DNA of 64,000 nucleotides from Sneathiella limimaris (GTDB lineage Bacteria; Pseudomonadota; Alphaproteobacteria; Sneathiellales; Sneathiellaceae), in contig NZ_JABBYJ010000001.1 in the NCBI RefSeq assembly GCF_012932565.1, positions 1 to 64,000 on the forward strand. The letters are read 5' to 3'. Within the stretch, counting starts at the first letter, position 1. Each line of letters starts with the position of its first letter. Shown here piece by piece: positions 1 to 10,338 of the stretch. The notes beneath the pieces were generated by a model that worked only from the letters and a program-made list of their open reading frames with translations, searched no databases and was not told where the DNA came from. Position numbers and translations under genes: made by a program.

Positions 1-578
1 CCACATATTCACGCTGACAAATTACTTTCATAACTATCAAGATACGCTGCAACAACAAAAACTCGTCAACAAATTCACAAGCAATCGCCGCCCGCGCATC
101 TCTTCTTCTTATCAACAATGTCAATCAGCAAACAGGAACCAAATTCCCGTAAAAAAAACCACCCGTTCAGCTCCTAATCCCTACCAGTCTCGCTGGCCTC
201 AGGACCGTTGCCCCCCAAGCGGCGTGGGGCGGTTTATAGGCCCCTCACAACAAACCGTCAAACCCTTTTTTTAAATTTTTTTGACTTTTTTAAAATTCCG
301 CAGAAAACCGGGAAATTTCCATTTTCGATCTCAAAGAAGCCCCCTCTCAATTCCCTTTTCACTCCTCGTAATGCCCCTACCCATACAGATCGCCTCAACA
401 GATCATTGAATCAGATCAGCAGGTGAGCAGAAAAAATAAGCCACAGTGATGAATTCGTTAACCTTCTTACGTTAAGGATAGCTTGACAAAGCGGCCTCTG
501 ATCCGCATTGTTTCAACAAACTAATTTAAGGTTAACAAACAGGGTTAACGCCCTCGCTAGGTTACAGGTATCGTTTTA
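1..578. other. Intergenic region without a supported gene
   Basis: I see no convincing gene here. A 72-codon open frame at 208-426 is low in complexity, has no ribosome binding site and resembles no family I know. A GC-rich stem (CCCCA at 213-217 with TGGGG at 225-229) is followed by T-rich tracts at about 257-290. A TTGACA at 483-488 could be a -35 box for the peptidase downstream, but there is no good -10. The left part may be the 5' region of a gene outside the window. Confidence 0.5.
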
Positions 579-1964
579 GTGTTAAACTTTTTATCAGGTC
601 ACCAAGGATATTCCCGAAAATCCAAGAAAGCGGCAGTCCCCGCAGCAGTCCTCTTTACTGGAGGATTACTGGGTGGGTTAATCGCCTATGCATTCATTCC
701 TGGTGAAGTTTCCGTGGAAGCGAAAGTCGCTCCGTCCCAGGAAATTGTTATTGAGGCTGATACGCCCAAGAATACTGAAACTTCCGAAACAGCCACGGAG
801 CCTACACCGGCAGGCCCAACCATCAAGACAGTGTCCGTTGAAAAAGGGGACACTCTTATGAAGGTCCTGACCCGCGCAGGCGCCAACCGTCAGGAAAGTC
901 ATGAAGCAATTACTGTCTTGTCCTCTGTATTTGATCCAAGGCGGCTTAAAATTGGTCAGGATGTAACCCTAAGCTTCACCGAAGAAGCTTCTGGCGACGA
1001 TGCAAACGCTGAACCTGAGTTCAAATTGCTCAGTATCTCTTTGAATGAAGACGTCGATCGCGAGGTTGCTGTTGTTCGTAATCCTGACGAAGGGTTTAAA
1101 GCGCAGGAAACAGTTATTTCATTAGAGAAGAAGATGGCCCGCGCTGGCGGCACCATCGATAATTCTCTGTTTCTGTCCGCATCCCAGGCCGGATTACCAA
1201 CCAGTGTAATCATCGATCTCATCCGGATCTTCAGCTACGACGTGGACTTCCAGAGGGAAATCCAGCCCGGCGACAGTTTCGAGGTTTTCTTTGAACGCTT
1301 TGTCGATGAAGATGGACGCCCTCTCAAAGAAGGAGAGATCCAGTGGGCCTCAATGACCTTGAGCGGCACACAGATTTCCCTTTATCGCTATAAGACAAGT
1401 GATGATGGTGTAACAGACTATTATACGGAAAAAGGTCATAGCGTTCGTAAGACACTGATGCGGACCCCAATTGATGGCGCCCGACTGACATCCAGCTTTG
1501 GCAAACGCAAACACCCGATCTTGGGTTATACCAAGATGCATAAAGGTGCGGATTTTGGCGCGCCTCGCGGAACACCAATCATGGCGGCTGGTAATGGCGT
1601 TGTGGAAGTCGCGGGTCGTAACGGCGGTTATGGCAACTATGTCCGGATCCGCCACACAACCGAATATAAAACCGCCTATGCGCATATGAAGGGGTTCGCC
1701 AAGAAAATCCGCAAAGGCGCTCGGGTCAAACAAGGCCAGATTATCGGGTATGTTGGCTCAACCGGCCGTTCAACAGGACCACATCTGCATTATGAAGTAC
1801 ATAAAAACGGACGGCAGATTAATCCTATGTCCGTTAAACTGCCTGCAGGCCGGAAACTCAAAGGTAAAATGCTGACAGCATTTGAAAATTATACCAAAGA
1901 CGTGGATCAAGAGGTTGCCTCTATTCCGTTGTCAACTCAGGTTGCCCGCCTTGGCAGCAATTAA
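579..1964 (+). CDS. M23 family metallopeptidase, membrane-anchored
   Basis: This is a predicted murein endopeptidase of the LytM/M23 type. It starts at GTG, has a single N-terminal membrane segment (about residues 19-41), a Thr/Glu/Pro-rich periplasmic linker, a LysM/OapA-like stretch (about 82-135) and a C-terminal M23 domain. The zinc ligands are visible: His321 and Asp325 in the MHKGADFG stretch and His402/His404 in PHLH, so the domain should be active rather than an EnvC/NlpD-type activator. Its length of 461 residues is usual for alphaproteobacterial M23 proteins. It stands alone and converges on clpB across a shared terminator. The substrate and the division or elongation role cannot be read from the sequence. 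Confidence 0.9.
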   Translation: MLNFLSGHQGYSRKSKKAAVPAAVLFTGGLLGGLIAYAFIPGEVSVEAKVAPSQEIVIEADTPKNTETSETATEPTPAGPTIKTVSVEKGDTLMKVLTRAGANRQESHEAITVLSSVFDPRRLKIGQDVTLSFTEEASGDDANAEPEFKLLSISLNEDVDREVAVVRNPDEGFKAQETVISLEKKMARAGGTIDNSLFLSASQAGLPTSVIIDLIRIFSYDVDFQREIQPGDSFEVFFERFVDEDGRPLKEGEIQWASMTLSGTQISLYRYKTSDDGVTDYYTEKGHSVRKTLMRTPIDGARLTSSFGKRKHPILGYTKMHKGADFGAPRGTPIMAAGNGVVEVAGRNGGYGNYVRIRHTTEYKTAYAHMKGFAKKIRKGARVKQGQIIGYVGSTGRSTGPHLHYEVHKNGRQINPMSVKLPAGRKLKGKMLTAFENYTKDVDQEVASIPLSTQVARLGSN

Positions 1965-2015
1965 GAAATAACAATAAAAAAGATAACTTCTCTGAAATTC
2001 GTGTGTGCTAACAAA

Positions 2016-2044
2016 AAGGGTGGCTTTCGCCACCCTTCTTTTTT
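2016..2044 (+). terminator. Bidirectional intrinsic terminator between M23 gene and clpB
   Basis: A perfect 9-bp stem (AAGGGTGGC at 2016-2024, GCCACCCTT at 2029-2037) with a TTTC loop is followed by a T-rich tract on the plus strand. The A tract at 2013-2017 gives a T tract on the minus strand, so it can serve both convergent genes. Confidence 0.85.
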
Positions 2045-2065
2045 GGAGTTTTTTGCTAAACCGGG

Positions 2066-4651
2066 TTAAGCCGCTTCAGCAAGAGATCCATTAATCAGCA
2101 ATCCATCTTCGCCCGCACTCACCTTGACGGTATCTCCATCGGCAATTGTGCCTTTGAGAATTTCACCCGCCAGTGGGTTTTGCAAGGACCGTTGGATAAC
2201 CCGTTTCAAAGGCCGGGCACCGTAAATCGGATCAAAGCCTTTGTCAGCGAGCCAGTCCTTGGCACTCTGTTCCAGTTCGATGGCGATATGTCGGTCTTCC
2301 AGAAGCTTGACCAAATGCTTGAGCTGGATATCCACGATACCATCCATATCTTCGCGCTTCAGGCGATGGAAGATAATCTGCTCATCAAGCCGGTTCAGGA
2401 ACTCTGGGCGGAATGCATCGCGCACCACTTCCATGACCTTGGCCTGAACCAAAGGATCATCCGCATCACCATCGCGAAGATGCTCACTACCAAGGTTAGA
2501 CGTCAGGATAATCAAGGTATTCTTGAAATCCACAGTCCGCCCTTGCCCATCAGTCAGACGGCCATCATCCAGGACCTGCAACAAGATATTGAAGACATCC
2601 GGATGCGCCTTTTCCACCTCGTCAAACAGGATCACCTGGTAGGGACGCCGGCGAACAGCTTCGGTGATAACACCGCCCTGCTCATAGCCCACGTAACCGG
2701 GAGGGGCTCCGATGAGACGGGCAACACTATGCTTCTCCATAAACTCGGACATATCAATCCGAAGGATGGCATGTTCGTCATCAAACAGGAACTCGGCCAA
2801 TGACTTGGTTAGCTCTGTTTTACCAACACCGGTTGGACCCAGGAAAAGGAACGAGCCAATTGGCCGGTTCGGATCCTGCAATCCCGCACGAGAGCGGCGA
2901 ACCGCATTGGACACAGCCGTCAAAGCTTCTTCCTGCCCGATCACCCGAGAGCGCAAACGTGTTTCCATATCCAGAAGTTTCTCACGTTCACCTGAGAGCA
3001 TCTTCTCAACCGGAATACCGGTCCAGCGGGAAACAACACCTGCGATGTCGTCTTCCTTGACGCCTTCTTTCACTAGAGATGAGTTCTCAGTCTCTTCTGC
3101 ATCTGCCAGCTGTTTCTCAAGAGAGGGAATAACTCCATAGGCAAGCTCACCAGCTTTCTGCAAATCACCCTGACGCTGACAAATGGCCAGATCATGACGG
3201 GCTTTTTCCAGCTGCTCCTTAAGACTTTGCGCAGAGCTTAACTTCTCTTTCTCTTCGCGCCAGACTTTCGTCAGCTCCTCAGACTTGGCTTCCAGATTAA
3301 CCAGATCACTCTTCAGTTTTTCCAGTCGATCCTGAGACGCTTTGTCCTGCTCTTTTTCAAGGGCAGAGGCTTCGATCTTCATCTGGAGGATCTTACGGTC
3401 CAACTCATCCACTTCTTCAGGCTTGCTGTCGACTTCCATCCGGCGACGACTTGCAGCCTCATCCATCAGGTCGATAGCTTTGTCCGGTAGGAAGCGATCT
3501 GTGATGTAGCGGTTTGACAAAGTCGCAGCCGCCACAATTGCACTATCGGCAATCTGAACCCCATGGTGAAGCTCATACTTTTCCTTCAGACCCCTCAGGA
3601 TTGAAATCGTATCCTCAACCGTTGGTTCAGAAACCATAACGGACTGGAACCGACGGGCAAGAGCCGCATCTTTTTCAATATATTTGCGATACTCATCCAG
3701 TGTGGTTGCACCCACGCAGTGCAGCTCACCGCGGGCAAGGGCAGGTTTCAAAAGGTTGGACGCATCCATTGATCCTTCGGCTGCGCCAGCACCAACCAGG
3801 GTGTGCAACTCGTCAATAAAGAGAACCACTTCCCCTTCCATTGCAGAGATTTCAGACAGAACTGATTTCAGGCGCTCTTCAAACTCACCACGGAATTTGG
3901 CACCCGCAATCAACTGCCCCAGATCAAGAGACATGAGTTTCTTGTCTTTCAGGCTTTCCGGGACATCACCATTCACAATCCGAAGGGCCAAGCCTTCGAC
4001 AATAGCCGTTTTACCAACCCCTGGCTCACCAATGAGTACAGGGTTGTTTTTGGTCCGGCGGGAGAGAACCTGAATAGTCCGGCGGATTTCCTCATCTCGG
4101 CCAATCACCGGATCCAGTTTTCCTGCCCGGGCAGCTTCGGTTAGATCCCGTGCGTATTTCTTCAGGGCGTCATAGCTGCCCTCTGCTCCGGCACTATCGG
4201 CTGTCCGACCTTTTCGAAGATCATTAATGGCAGCGTTCAGATTGTTGCCGTTGACCCCAGCCTCTTTCAAGATCTTTGCAGCAGGTGTTCCCTCCTCCAA
4301 AGTCAGGGCTAGAAGCAGGCGCTCAGCCGTGACAAAACTGTCGCCAGCTTTTTCTGCAACCTTCTCTGCATTGGCAAATAAACGCATAAGTTCAGGCGTT
4401 GGTGCAACCTGTCCAGCACCGCTTCCGGTCACTTGCGGAAGTTTATTGAGTTCGACCTCAACCATCTGTAAGGCGGTTGACGGCTCACCCCCAGCCTTGG
4501 AGATCAGACCACTGGCGAGACCCTCTTTGTCATCCAGCAAGACTTTCAAGATATGTTCTGGGGTTAGCTTCTGATGGTTTTCACGAAGCGCTAGTGATTG
4601 GGCCGCCTGTATAAAACCGCGCGACCGATCGGTATAATTTTCAAAATCCAT
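2066..4651 (-). CDS. clpB: ATP-dependent disaggregase ClpB
   Basis: ClpB is a hexameric AAA+ unfoldase that rescues aggregated proteins with DnaK in the cytoplasm. Domain order is complete: Clp-N repeats (to about residue 150), AAA1 with Walker A GEPGVGKT and Walker [13 protein letters not shown], the middle coiled coil (about 400-525, rich in Lys/Glu), AAA2 with GPTGVGKT, and the D2-small C-terminal domain. I chose the ATG at 4651 because the protein then begins [13 protein letters not shown], as ClpB usually does, and a GAGG lies just upstream; in-frame ATGs at 4657 and 4666 are alternatives. The length of about 861 residues is normal. It is the last gene of the leftward backbone but has its own upstream region with a possible heat-shock promoter. 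Confidence 0.97.
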   Translation of the reverse strand: MDFENYTDRSRGFIQAAQSLALRENHQKLTPEHILKVLLDDKEGLASGLISKAGGEPSTALQMVEVELNKLPQVTGSGAGQVAPTPELMRLFANAEKVAEKAGDSFVTAERLLLALTLEEGTPAAKILKEAGVNGNNLNAAINDLRKGRTADSAGAEGSYDALKKYARDLTEAARAGKLDPVIGRDEEIRRTIQVLSRRTKNNPVLIGEPGVGKTAIVEGLALRIVNGDVPESLKDKKLMSLDLGQLIAGAKFRGEFEERLKSVLSEISAMEGEVVLFIDELHTLVGAGAAEGSMDASNLLKPALARGELHCVGATTLDEYRKYIEKDAALARRFQSVMVSEPTVEDTISILRGLKEKYELHHGVQIADSAIVAAATLSNRYITDRFLPDKAIDLMDEAASRRRMEVDSKPEEVDELDRKILQMKIEASALEKEQDKASQDRLEKLKSDLVNLEAKSEELTKVWREEKEKLSSAQSLKEQLEKARHDLAICQRQGDLQKAGELAYGVIPSLEKQLADAEETENSSLVKEGVKEDDIAGVVSRWTGIPVEKMLSGEREKLLDMETRLRSRVIGQEEALTAVSNAVRRSRAGLQDPNRPIGSFLFLGPTGVGKTELTKSLAEFLFDDEHAILRIDMSEFMEKHSVARLIGAPPGYVGYEQGGVITEAVRRRPYQVILFDEVEKAHPDVFNILLQVLDDGRLTDGQGRTVDFKNTLIILTSNLGSEHLRDGDADDPLVQAKVMEVVRDAFRPEFLNRLDEQIIFHRLKREDMDGIVDIQLKHLVKLLEDRHIAIELEQSAKDWLADKGFDPIYGARPLKRVIQRSLQNPLAGEILKGTIADGDTVKVSAGEDGLLINGSLAEAA

Positions 4652-4751
4652 GCTCATCCTCGACACATAGACCGCTGTCTGAATTGTGCGACTGACCGAC
4701 CCCTATAATAGGCGACCGGGCTCTCAGCCCACCAACGGTTTCCTGATTTAT

Positions 4752-4779
4752 ATTTGGGTCTGGGGTCAGATTTTGCAAG
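4752..4779 (-). promoter_or_regulatory. Possible RpoH-type promoter of clpB
   Basis: On the minus strand a CTTG element (complement of 4776-4779) is followed after about 18 nt by CCAAAT (complement of 4752-4757), about 100 bp before the clpB start. CTTG is the most conserved part of alphaproteobacterial sigma-32 promoters and clpB is a classic member of that regulon. The -10 match is poor, so this is a weak call. Confidence 0.3.
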
Positions 4780-4812
4780 CCATATTATGGAAAAAATCGC
4801 TCTGCTGGACAA

Positions 4813-4837
4813 TAAAAAAGGGAGCCGGAGCTCCCTT
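4813..4837 (-). terminator. Intrinsic terminator after the DUF4167 gene
   Basis: An 8-bp stem (AAGGGAGC at 4818-4825, GCTCCCTT at 4830-4837) with a four-base loop is followed on the minus strand by a T tract. It lies directly after the stop of the leftward DUF4167 gene and separates it from clpB. Confidence 0.85.
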
Positions 4838-4841
4838 CATA

Positions 4842-5549
4842 TTAAGCCGATTGTGGCTCGTCACTACTTTCTTCTTCACCATCCGTCCGGCGACGTGATG
4901 TCCGGCGGCGCAATCCCCGTGTTCGGCTTATCCGACGCTTGGTTTTTGGTTTGTCCTCGCCGTCTTCTGCAGCTGCTTCCTCAGAAGCTTCACCATCATC
5001 AGACTTTTCCTTTATCTCGATGGTTTTTACATCGGCTGCTTCAGGTTCTCCAAGATTGATAATGATTGGCTCCTTGTCAGCCTCATCTTTATCCTCAGAA
5101 GCAGCAACATCCTCAGAAGAGGAAGCGTCGTTTTCTGAGCCATCAGATAAATCCTCAACAGTGTCATTACTGCTGCTATCTTTATCTTCAGCCTCATTAC
5201 TCGCGTTCTGATTTTCCTGTTCGTCATCCTGATTGTCCTGGAACTTGTCCAGCTTAACCAGATTGTTTGCAAGCATGATACGGTAGTAATGTTCAGCGTG
5301 CTGATAGTAGTTCTCTGCAGCAACCGGATCACCGGATGTCTGAGCATCACGCCCCAGTGTTGTGTACTTATCATAAACCTGGGTTGCTGAACCCCTGATC
5401 TTTCCATCAGGTCCGTTACTATCGTAGCTCCGGTTCCCATTATTTGAACGACGGTTATTCCCTGAATTCCGCCCGCTATTTGATCCTGACCGATTACTTC
5501 CAGAATTTGAACGTCCGCCTCTAGACCGACGATTACCGCTAACTCGCAT
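4842..5549 (-). CDS. DUF4167 domain-containing protein
   Basis: This is an alphaproteobacterial protein of unknown function that usually sits between prmC and clpB, as here. The first 45 or so residues are almost only Gly, Ser, Asn and Arg. The DUF4167 core (about 48-95) runs through GSATQVYDKYTTLGRDA and the NYYQHAEHYYR stretch. A long acidic Glu/Asp/Ser segment follows, and the protein ends in an Arg-rich tail. The basic low-complexity head suggests nucleic acid binding, but that is inference. There is no signal peptide or membrane segment. Confidence 0.85.
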   Translation of the reverse strand: MRVSGNRRSRGGRSNSGSNRSGSNSGRNSGNNRRSNNGNRSYDSNGPDGKIRGSATQVYDKYTTLGRDAQTSGDPVAAENYYQHAEHYYRIMLANNLVKLDKFQDNQDDEQENQNASNEAEDKDSSSNDTVEDLSDGSENDASSSEDVAASEDKDEADKEPIIINLGEPEAADVKTIEIKEKSDDGEASEEAAAEDGEDKPKTKRRISRTRGLRRRTSRRRTDGEEESSDEPQSA

Positions 5550-5788
5550 AATAAAATTTAATCCATCTCTATTGAGTTATCTCTGCACACATCCGTAAAC
5601 AAGAATTTGAAATCAGGGCAATCTTATCCCGTACACTTACAGGGCCAGATGCCGGTCATCTATGTGGATTTCAATTAGATTTTCTGTAAAAAGTGGCTCC
5701 CGCCTCTAAAGGGCCGGAACACGTGCGCCTGAGCTTTCATAACCCTAGCGTCGCTCATCTCTTTTTCCAACTCTTTTTTTCAAAAAAT

Positions 5789-6634
5789 CTATTTTTTTAA
5801 TCGGCCACTCACACATCTGACTGTTGACGCTAAATCTTTGTGATACTGAATATCCTCAAAGCCGGCATCTACCATTAACTCTTTCAGGTCATCTTCCTGA
5901 CCCTGGCCGATTTCAAATACCATAAGGCCGAGAGGGTAAAGAAAAGGTGTAATTTTGGATAAAATCGCCTTGTAACAATCTAAACCAGTCACCCCCCCAT
6001 CAAGAGCCAGGTGAGGCTCAAAATCCCGAACCTCCGGCTCAAGGGTGCTGATGTCATCGGTTTCGATATAGGGCGGATTACTGATTACAACGTGATATTG
6101 ACCGCTCACATTTTCCAGCCAATTGCTTTGCACAAACTGAACACGATCCTTCAGGCCAAGCGCATCGGCATTCTGCTTTGCAACCTGCAACGCGTCCTCA
6201 CTGAGATCAGCGCCCATCCCGGTCGATCCAGGTACTTCTGAAAGAAGGGTGAGCAACAGGCAGCCGCTGCCAACACCAAGATCCAGGATCTTTGGGCCGG
6301 ACAGATCATCATCCAATCGCGCAAGGACAGTTTCAATCAAGGTTTCGCTATCGGGGCGAGGATCCAGCACCTTGGAGGAGACCACAAAATCCCGCCCGTA
6401 AAATTCCCGAAGCCCGATTATATGGGAGACAGGCTCTCGGCTTTTCCGCCGCGCAACCCACTCAAAAAACTGGATCTCTTCAGATGCTGTCAGTTGCCGC
6501 TCAGGTTCTCGAAAAAGAGCCTCCCGATCTCCAAGAAGGTGAGACAACAGAACGCGCGCATCGCGCCAGCCATCGCCATCGGGCAAATTGCTCAAATCTG
6601 CCGCAGCCGCCTTCATGGCTTCATCCAAACGCAT
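5789..6634 (-). CDS. prmC: Peptide chain release factor N5-glutamine methyltransferase PrmC
   Basis: PrmC (HemK) methylates the glutamine of the GGQ motif of release factors using S-adenosylmethionine. An N-terminal helical domain that binds the release factor is followed by a Rossmann methyltransferase domain with the SAM loop ILDLGVGSGCLLL (about 116-128) and the catalytic NPPY at residues 186-189. The length of 281 residues is typical. It begins 5 bp after the prfA stop, so the enzyme and its substrate are made from one transcript, as in most bacteria. Confidence 0.95.
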   Translation of the reverse strand: MRLDEAMKAAAADLSNLPDGDGWRDARVLLSHLLGDREALFREPERQLTASEEIQFFEWVARRKSREPVSHIIGLREFYGRDFVVSSKVLDPRPDSETLIETVLARLDDDLSGPKILDLGVGSGCLLLTLLSEVPGSTGMGADLSEDALQVAKQNADALGLKDRVQFVQSNWLENVSGQYHVVISNPPYIETDDISTLEPEVRDFEPHLALDGGVTGLDCYKAILSKITPFLYPLGLMVFEIGQGQEDDLKELMVDAGFEDIQYHKDLASTVRCVSGRLKK

Positions 6635-6639
6635 CGGAG

Positions 6640-7728
6640 TTAAACCGCTTCTTCGATTTCCGCGAGCCGTTCAGCCTGATCTTCAGCGATCAGGGCATCA
6701 ATCACTTCATTGAGCGCCTCACCTGCCATTACCTTATCAAGCTTGTAAAGGGTGAGGTTGATACGGTGGTCTGTGACCCGGCCTTGCGGGAAATTATAAG
6801 TGCGGATCCGCTCGGAGCGATCACCAGAGCCCACCTGCCCTTTTCGTTCAGCTGAACGTTCAGCTGCCTTCGCAGCCCGTTCCGCTTCATAAATCCGGGA
6901 GCGCAGCACAGACATGGCCTTCGCCTTGTTCTTGTGCTGTGATTTTTCATCCTGCTGCTGCACAACAATACCGGTGGGTAGATGGGTAATTCGAACGGCA
7001 CTGTCCGTTGTATTCACAGACTGACCACCCGGTCCAGATGCCCGAAAGATATCAACCCGAATATCTTTCTCATCGATATGAACATCGATTTCTTCTGCTT
7101 CAGGCAGCACCGCAACTGTCGCCGCGGACGTATGAATGCGGCCGCCAGTTTCCGTTTCTGGAACCCTTTGAACCCTATGCACACCAGACTCAAACTTCAG
7201 CTTGGAGAACACATTCCGGCCGGTCACCTTGATCACGGCCTCTTTAATGCCACCGATATCGGATTCTGAGAGAGACATGGTCTCACACTTCCAACCCATT
7301 CCTTCAGCGTAGCGCTGATACATCCGCATCAGATCACCGGCAAAAAGGGCGGCTTCGTCGCCACCTGTGCCCGCCCGAAGTTCGAGGATAGCGTTCTTCT
7401 CGTCCGCATCATCCTTGGGCAGCAGATCAATCTTAATCTGATGCTCCAGATCAGGAACACGGCTCTTCAGCTCTTCGATCTCAAGCTCGGTGAGTTCCTT
7501 CATCTCAGCATCCAGTTCGTCACCGGACAGCATTTCTTCGAGGTCGCTTAGCTCTTCCCGGGCCTTGCGGTATTCCTGAATGGATGTGACCACACCCTTC
7601 ATCTCTGAATATTCGCGGCTCATCTTGACGAAATCATCAGACGCCACATCACCCATTTCACCAGACATGGCAGCTTCCAGTTCATCGAACCGAGCAAGGA
7701 TCATATTGAGTTTTTCTTCTGGCAGCAT
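6640..7728 (-). CDS. prfA: Peptide chain release factor 1
   Basis: RF1 ends translation at UAA and UAG. The GGQ motif that enters the peptidyl transferase centre is at residues 234-236. The stop-codon reading tripeptide is PET at 190-192, where E. coli RF1 has PAT; this marks RF1 rather than RF2. The length of 362 residues is normal and no frameshift is present. It lies between hisS (10 bp upstream) and prmC (5 bp downstream), so the three are probably co-transcribed. Confidence 0.96.
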   Translation of the reverse strand: MLPEEKLNMILARFDELEAAMSGEMGDVASDDFVKMSREYSEMKGVVTSIQEYRKAREELSDLEEMLSGDELDAEMKELTELEIEELKSRVPDLEHQIKIDLLPKDDADEKNAILELRAGTGGDEAALFAGDLMRMYQRYAEGMGWKCETMSLSESDIGGIKEAVIKVTGRNVFSKLKFESGVHRVQRVPETETGGRIHTSAATVAVLPEAEEIDVHIDEKDIRVDIFRASGPGGQSVNTTDSAVRITHLPTGIVVQQQDEKSQHKNKAKAMSVLRSRIYEAERAAKAAERSAERKGQVGSGDRSERIRTYNFPQGRVTDHRINLTLYKLDKVMAGEALNEVIDALIAEDQAERLAEIEEAV

Positions 7729-7738
7729 CTGGCGCTCC

Positions 7739-8983
7739 TTAACCCAGGGATTTCAGGGTTTCAGAAATCTTCTCGAGCGGAATTTCTTCCTGTGTTCCTG
7801 CATCCAGATCCCGGAAAGTACAAACATTCTTGGCAAGCTCATCTTCCCCGATCAGGATCGCTGCCCGAGAGCCGAGTTTGTTGGCGCGCTTCATCCGCTT
7901 GCCCACATTGCCCTTATAAGCCATCTCAATGACAAATCCTTCTGTGCGAAGCCGATAGGAAAGCTTCGCCGCCATTTTTTCGGCCACGTCCCCAACGGGA
8001 ACAATCGCAATAGGACGAGGAGCATCCGGAACATTCGCAGCCATCATGGCAAGACGCTCAACCCCACCGGCCCAGCCGATGCCAGGGGTCGGTTTGCCGC
8101 CCAGGGTTTCGATCAGGCCGTCATAGCGTCCCCCCGCAATCAAAGCACCTTGGGCGCCCAGCGCGGTTGTCACAAATTCAAAGGCTGTATGAGTATAATA
8201 ATCGAGCCCGCGAACCAGCCGCCGGTTCAAATTATAGGCAATACCCAACGCTTCCAATCCTTCCAGCACCTCTGCAAAGAAGTCAGTGGAATAACTATTC
8301 AGGTAGTCGGTAAAAATCGGCGCATTTTCCACTAAGACCCGATCACCCTTGTCTTTACTGTCCAGAATACGCAGCGGATTACGGGTCAGTCGGTTGAGGC
8401 TGTCCTCAGACAGCTTGTTCTTGTGATCACTGAAATAGTCGACCAACGCCTGACGGTAAGCTTGCCGGCTTTCTGTATCGCCAAGTGTATTGATCTCCAA
8501 CTCACAATTGGTCATGACCCCAAGCGCATCCAGAATGAGTGCGCCAACAGAAATGACTTCAATATCTGCTTTGGCTTCCGGGGCGCCAATACATTCCAGA
8601 TCAATTTGGTGGAACTGGCGCTGCCGCCCTTTTTGAGGGCGTTCGTAGCGGAACATCGGACCATGCGCAAATGTCTTATAAGGGACATTCTGTTGCAGGC
8701 CATTGCTGATGAAGGAGCGGCAAATACCGGCCGTATATTCAGGGCGAAGCGTTATGCTTTCCCCGCTCCGACTATCGAAAGAGTACATCTCCTTGGATAC
8801 CACATCCGACGTTTCACCCATGGTGCGAGCGAAAACTTCCGTGAATTCAAAAATCGGAGTGGCTGTTTCCAGATATCCAAAACGGGCCGCTATTTCCCGC
8901 GCCGTATTGCTGACATGCGCATGACGCCGAAAATCTTCGGGTAATAGATCATGGGTGCCTCGAACTGGTTGAGGTGATGACAC
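7739..8983 (-). CDS. hisS: Histidine--tRNA ligase
   Basis: HisS is the class II synthetase that charges tRNA-His. The N-terminal [12 protein letters not shown] is characteristic, motif 2 is visible around [17 protein letters not shown], and the histidine-specific signatures [15 protein letters not shown] and AGGRYDGL are intact. A C-terminal anticodon-binding domain fills the last 90 residues. At 414 residues it is full length. It sits in the ispG-hisS-prfA order; ispG beside hisS is a common bacterial arrangement. Confidence 0.96.
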   Translation of the reverse strand: MSSPQPVRGTHDLLPEDFRRHAHVSNTAREIAARFGYLETATPIFEFTEVFARTMGETSDVVSKEMYSFDSRSGESITLRPEYTAGICRSFISNGLQQNVPYKTFAHGPMFRYERPQKGRQRQFHQIDLECIGAPEAKADIEVISVGALILDALGVMTNCELEINTLGDTESRQAYRQALVDYFSDHKNKLSEDSLNRLTRNPLRILDSKDKGDRVLVENAPIFTDYLNSYSTDFFAEVLEGLEALGIAYNLNRRLVRGLDYYTHTAFEFVTTALGAQGALIAGGRYDGLIETLGGKPTPGIGWAGGVERLAMMAANVPDAPRPIAIVPVGDVAEKMAAKLSYRLRTEGFVIEMAYKGNVGKRMKRANKLGSRAAILIGEDELAKNVCTFRDLDAGTQEEIPLEKISETLKSLG

Positions 8984-9048
8984 TTCTTGTCTCCGTTTTG
9001 TCTTTGTTCTGGATTGGGTGGAAGAATAACGCTGGCCGATAAATTTCG

Positions 9049-10164
9049 CTAGCTGTTTACCGCCGCGGCTTCCTTTTCAAGCTCTTCAGCCTTTGCTTCC
9101 ACAAGCTCGACAATATGATCAACCATATGTTCGCTATCAATCTTGTGATCCGTCACGCCACTCAGGTAAACCATATGACTGCCTTTGCCGCCACCGGTCA
9201 GGCCAATGTCGGTTTCTCGGGCTTCACCCGGGCCATTGACCACACAGCCAATGATGGAAAGGGTCATAGGTGTTGAAATATGTTCAAGCCGCTCTTCCAG
9301 CTTTTCGACCGTTTTGATAACTGGAAAAGCCTGCCGCGCACAGGAAGGGCAGGAGATAATCGTCACACCGCGACGTCTCAGACCAAGGCTTTTGAGGATC
9401 TCATATCCAACTTTGATTTCCTGTACAGGATCAGCAGACAAAGACACCCGAACCGTATCCCCGATCCCGGACCAGAGTAGCATACCAAGTCCGATTGAGG
9501 ATTTCACCGTTCCGGACATCAGCCCGCCTGCTTCCGTGATCCCCAGATGCAGGGGGTAATCACACGCCTCCGCAAGGCCCTGATAGGCCGCAACAGATAA
9601 AAATACGTCTGACGCCTTTACGCTGATCTTGAAATTGGTGAAGTCATTATCTTCCAAGATCCGTGCGTGATTGAGGGCAGATTCCACCATCGCTTCCGGG
9701 CAGGGCTCTCCATATTTCTCAAGAAGCTCCCGCTCCAATGACCCGGCATTAACCCCAATGCGCATTGAACAGTTGTTATCAACGGCTGCCTTGACCACAT
9801 CGCGGACCCGATCGGCTGAGCCGATATTGCCTGGATTAATTCGAAGACAGGCAGCGCCAGCCTCTGCGGCTTCAATCCCACGCTTATAATGAAAATGAAT
9901 ATCAGCAACGATCGGAACTGTTGTCTCGCGGATAATTTCCTTCAGGGCTTTTGTGCTTTCCTCGTCCGGGCAGGACACCCGCACGATATCGGCACCGGCC
10001 TCTTCCAGAGCATGGATCTGGGCGATAGTAGCTTTTGGGTCTGACGTCAGGGTATTTGTCATGGACTGAATGCTGATCGGGGCATCGCCACCAACCTTTA
10101 CATCACCAACGGTCACCTGACGGGATTTACGGCGAATGATATCGCGATAGGGTCTGACACTCAT
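9049..10164 (-). CDS. ispG: 4-hydroxy-3-methylbut-2-enyl-diphosphate synthase (IspG)
   Basis: IspG reduces methylerythritol cyclodiphosphate to HMBPP, the penultimate step of the non-mevalonate isoprenoid pathway, with a [4Fe-4S] cluster. The N-terminal TIM barrel starts with [17 protein letters not shown]. Cluster cysteines are visible in [12 protein letters not shown] and in [12 protein letters not shown] near the C-terminus. At 371 residues it is the short two-domain bacterial form. Its presence argues that the HMG-CoA-synthase-like protein further right is not needed for isoprenoid synthesis. Confidence 0.95.
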   Translation of the reverse strand: MSVRPYRDIIRRKSRQVTVGDVKVGGDAPISIQSMTNTLTSDPKATIAQIHALEEAGADIVRVSCPDEESTKALKEIIRETTVPIVADIHFHYKRGIEAAEAGAACLRINPGNIGSADRVRDVVKAAVDNNCSMRIGVNAGSLERELLEKYGEPCPEAMVESALNHARILEDNDFTNFKISVKASDVFLSVAAYQGLAEACDYPLHLGITEAGGLMSGTVKSSIGLGMLLWSGIGDTVRVSLSADPVQEIKVGYEILKSLGLRRRGVTIISCPSCARQAFPVIKTVEKLEERLEHISTPMTLSIIGCVVNGPGEARETDIGLTGGGKGSHMVYLSGVTDHKIDSEHMVDHIVELVEAKAEELEKEAAAVNS

Positions 10165-10338
10165 GAGACTGATGTTTCACTGATCTGGTTGTGCCTGGCA
10201 ATCAGGCAATTCGAAGCCTAAAATGGCGACTTCACTTCAAAAATTCAACCATTCATTAGCGAAGCAGACGCCCGCAGTCAAACACCCATTTATGATGTGA
10301 TCCTCCAGACGGACAAGATTATACCGAAAAAAAGAAAA

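Noticed and set aside
208-426. 72-codon open frame left of the M23 gene
   Set aside because: Low complexity, no ribosome binding site and no family resemblance; the codons run through T tracts and a GC hairpin.
2180-2803. 207-codon plus-strand frame inside clpB
   Set aside because: It is antisense to conserved ClpB sequence and shows no family of its own.
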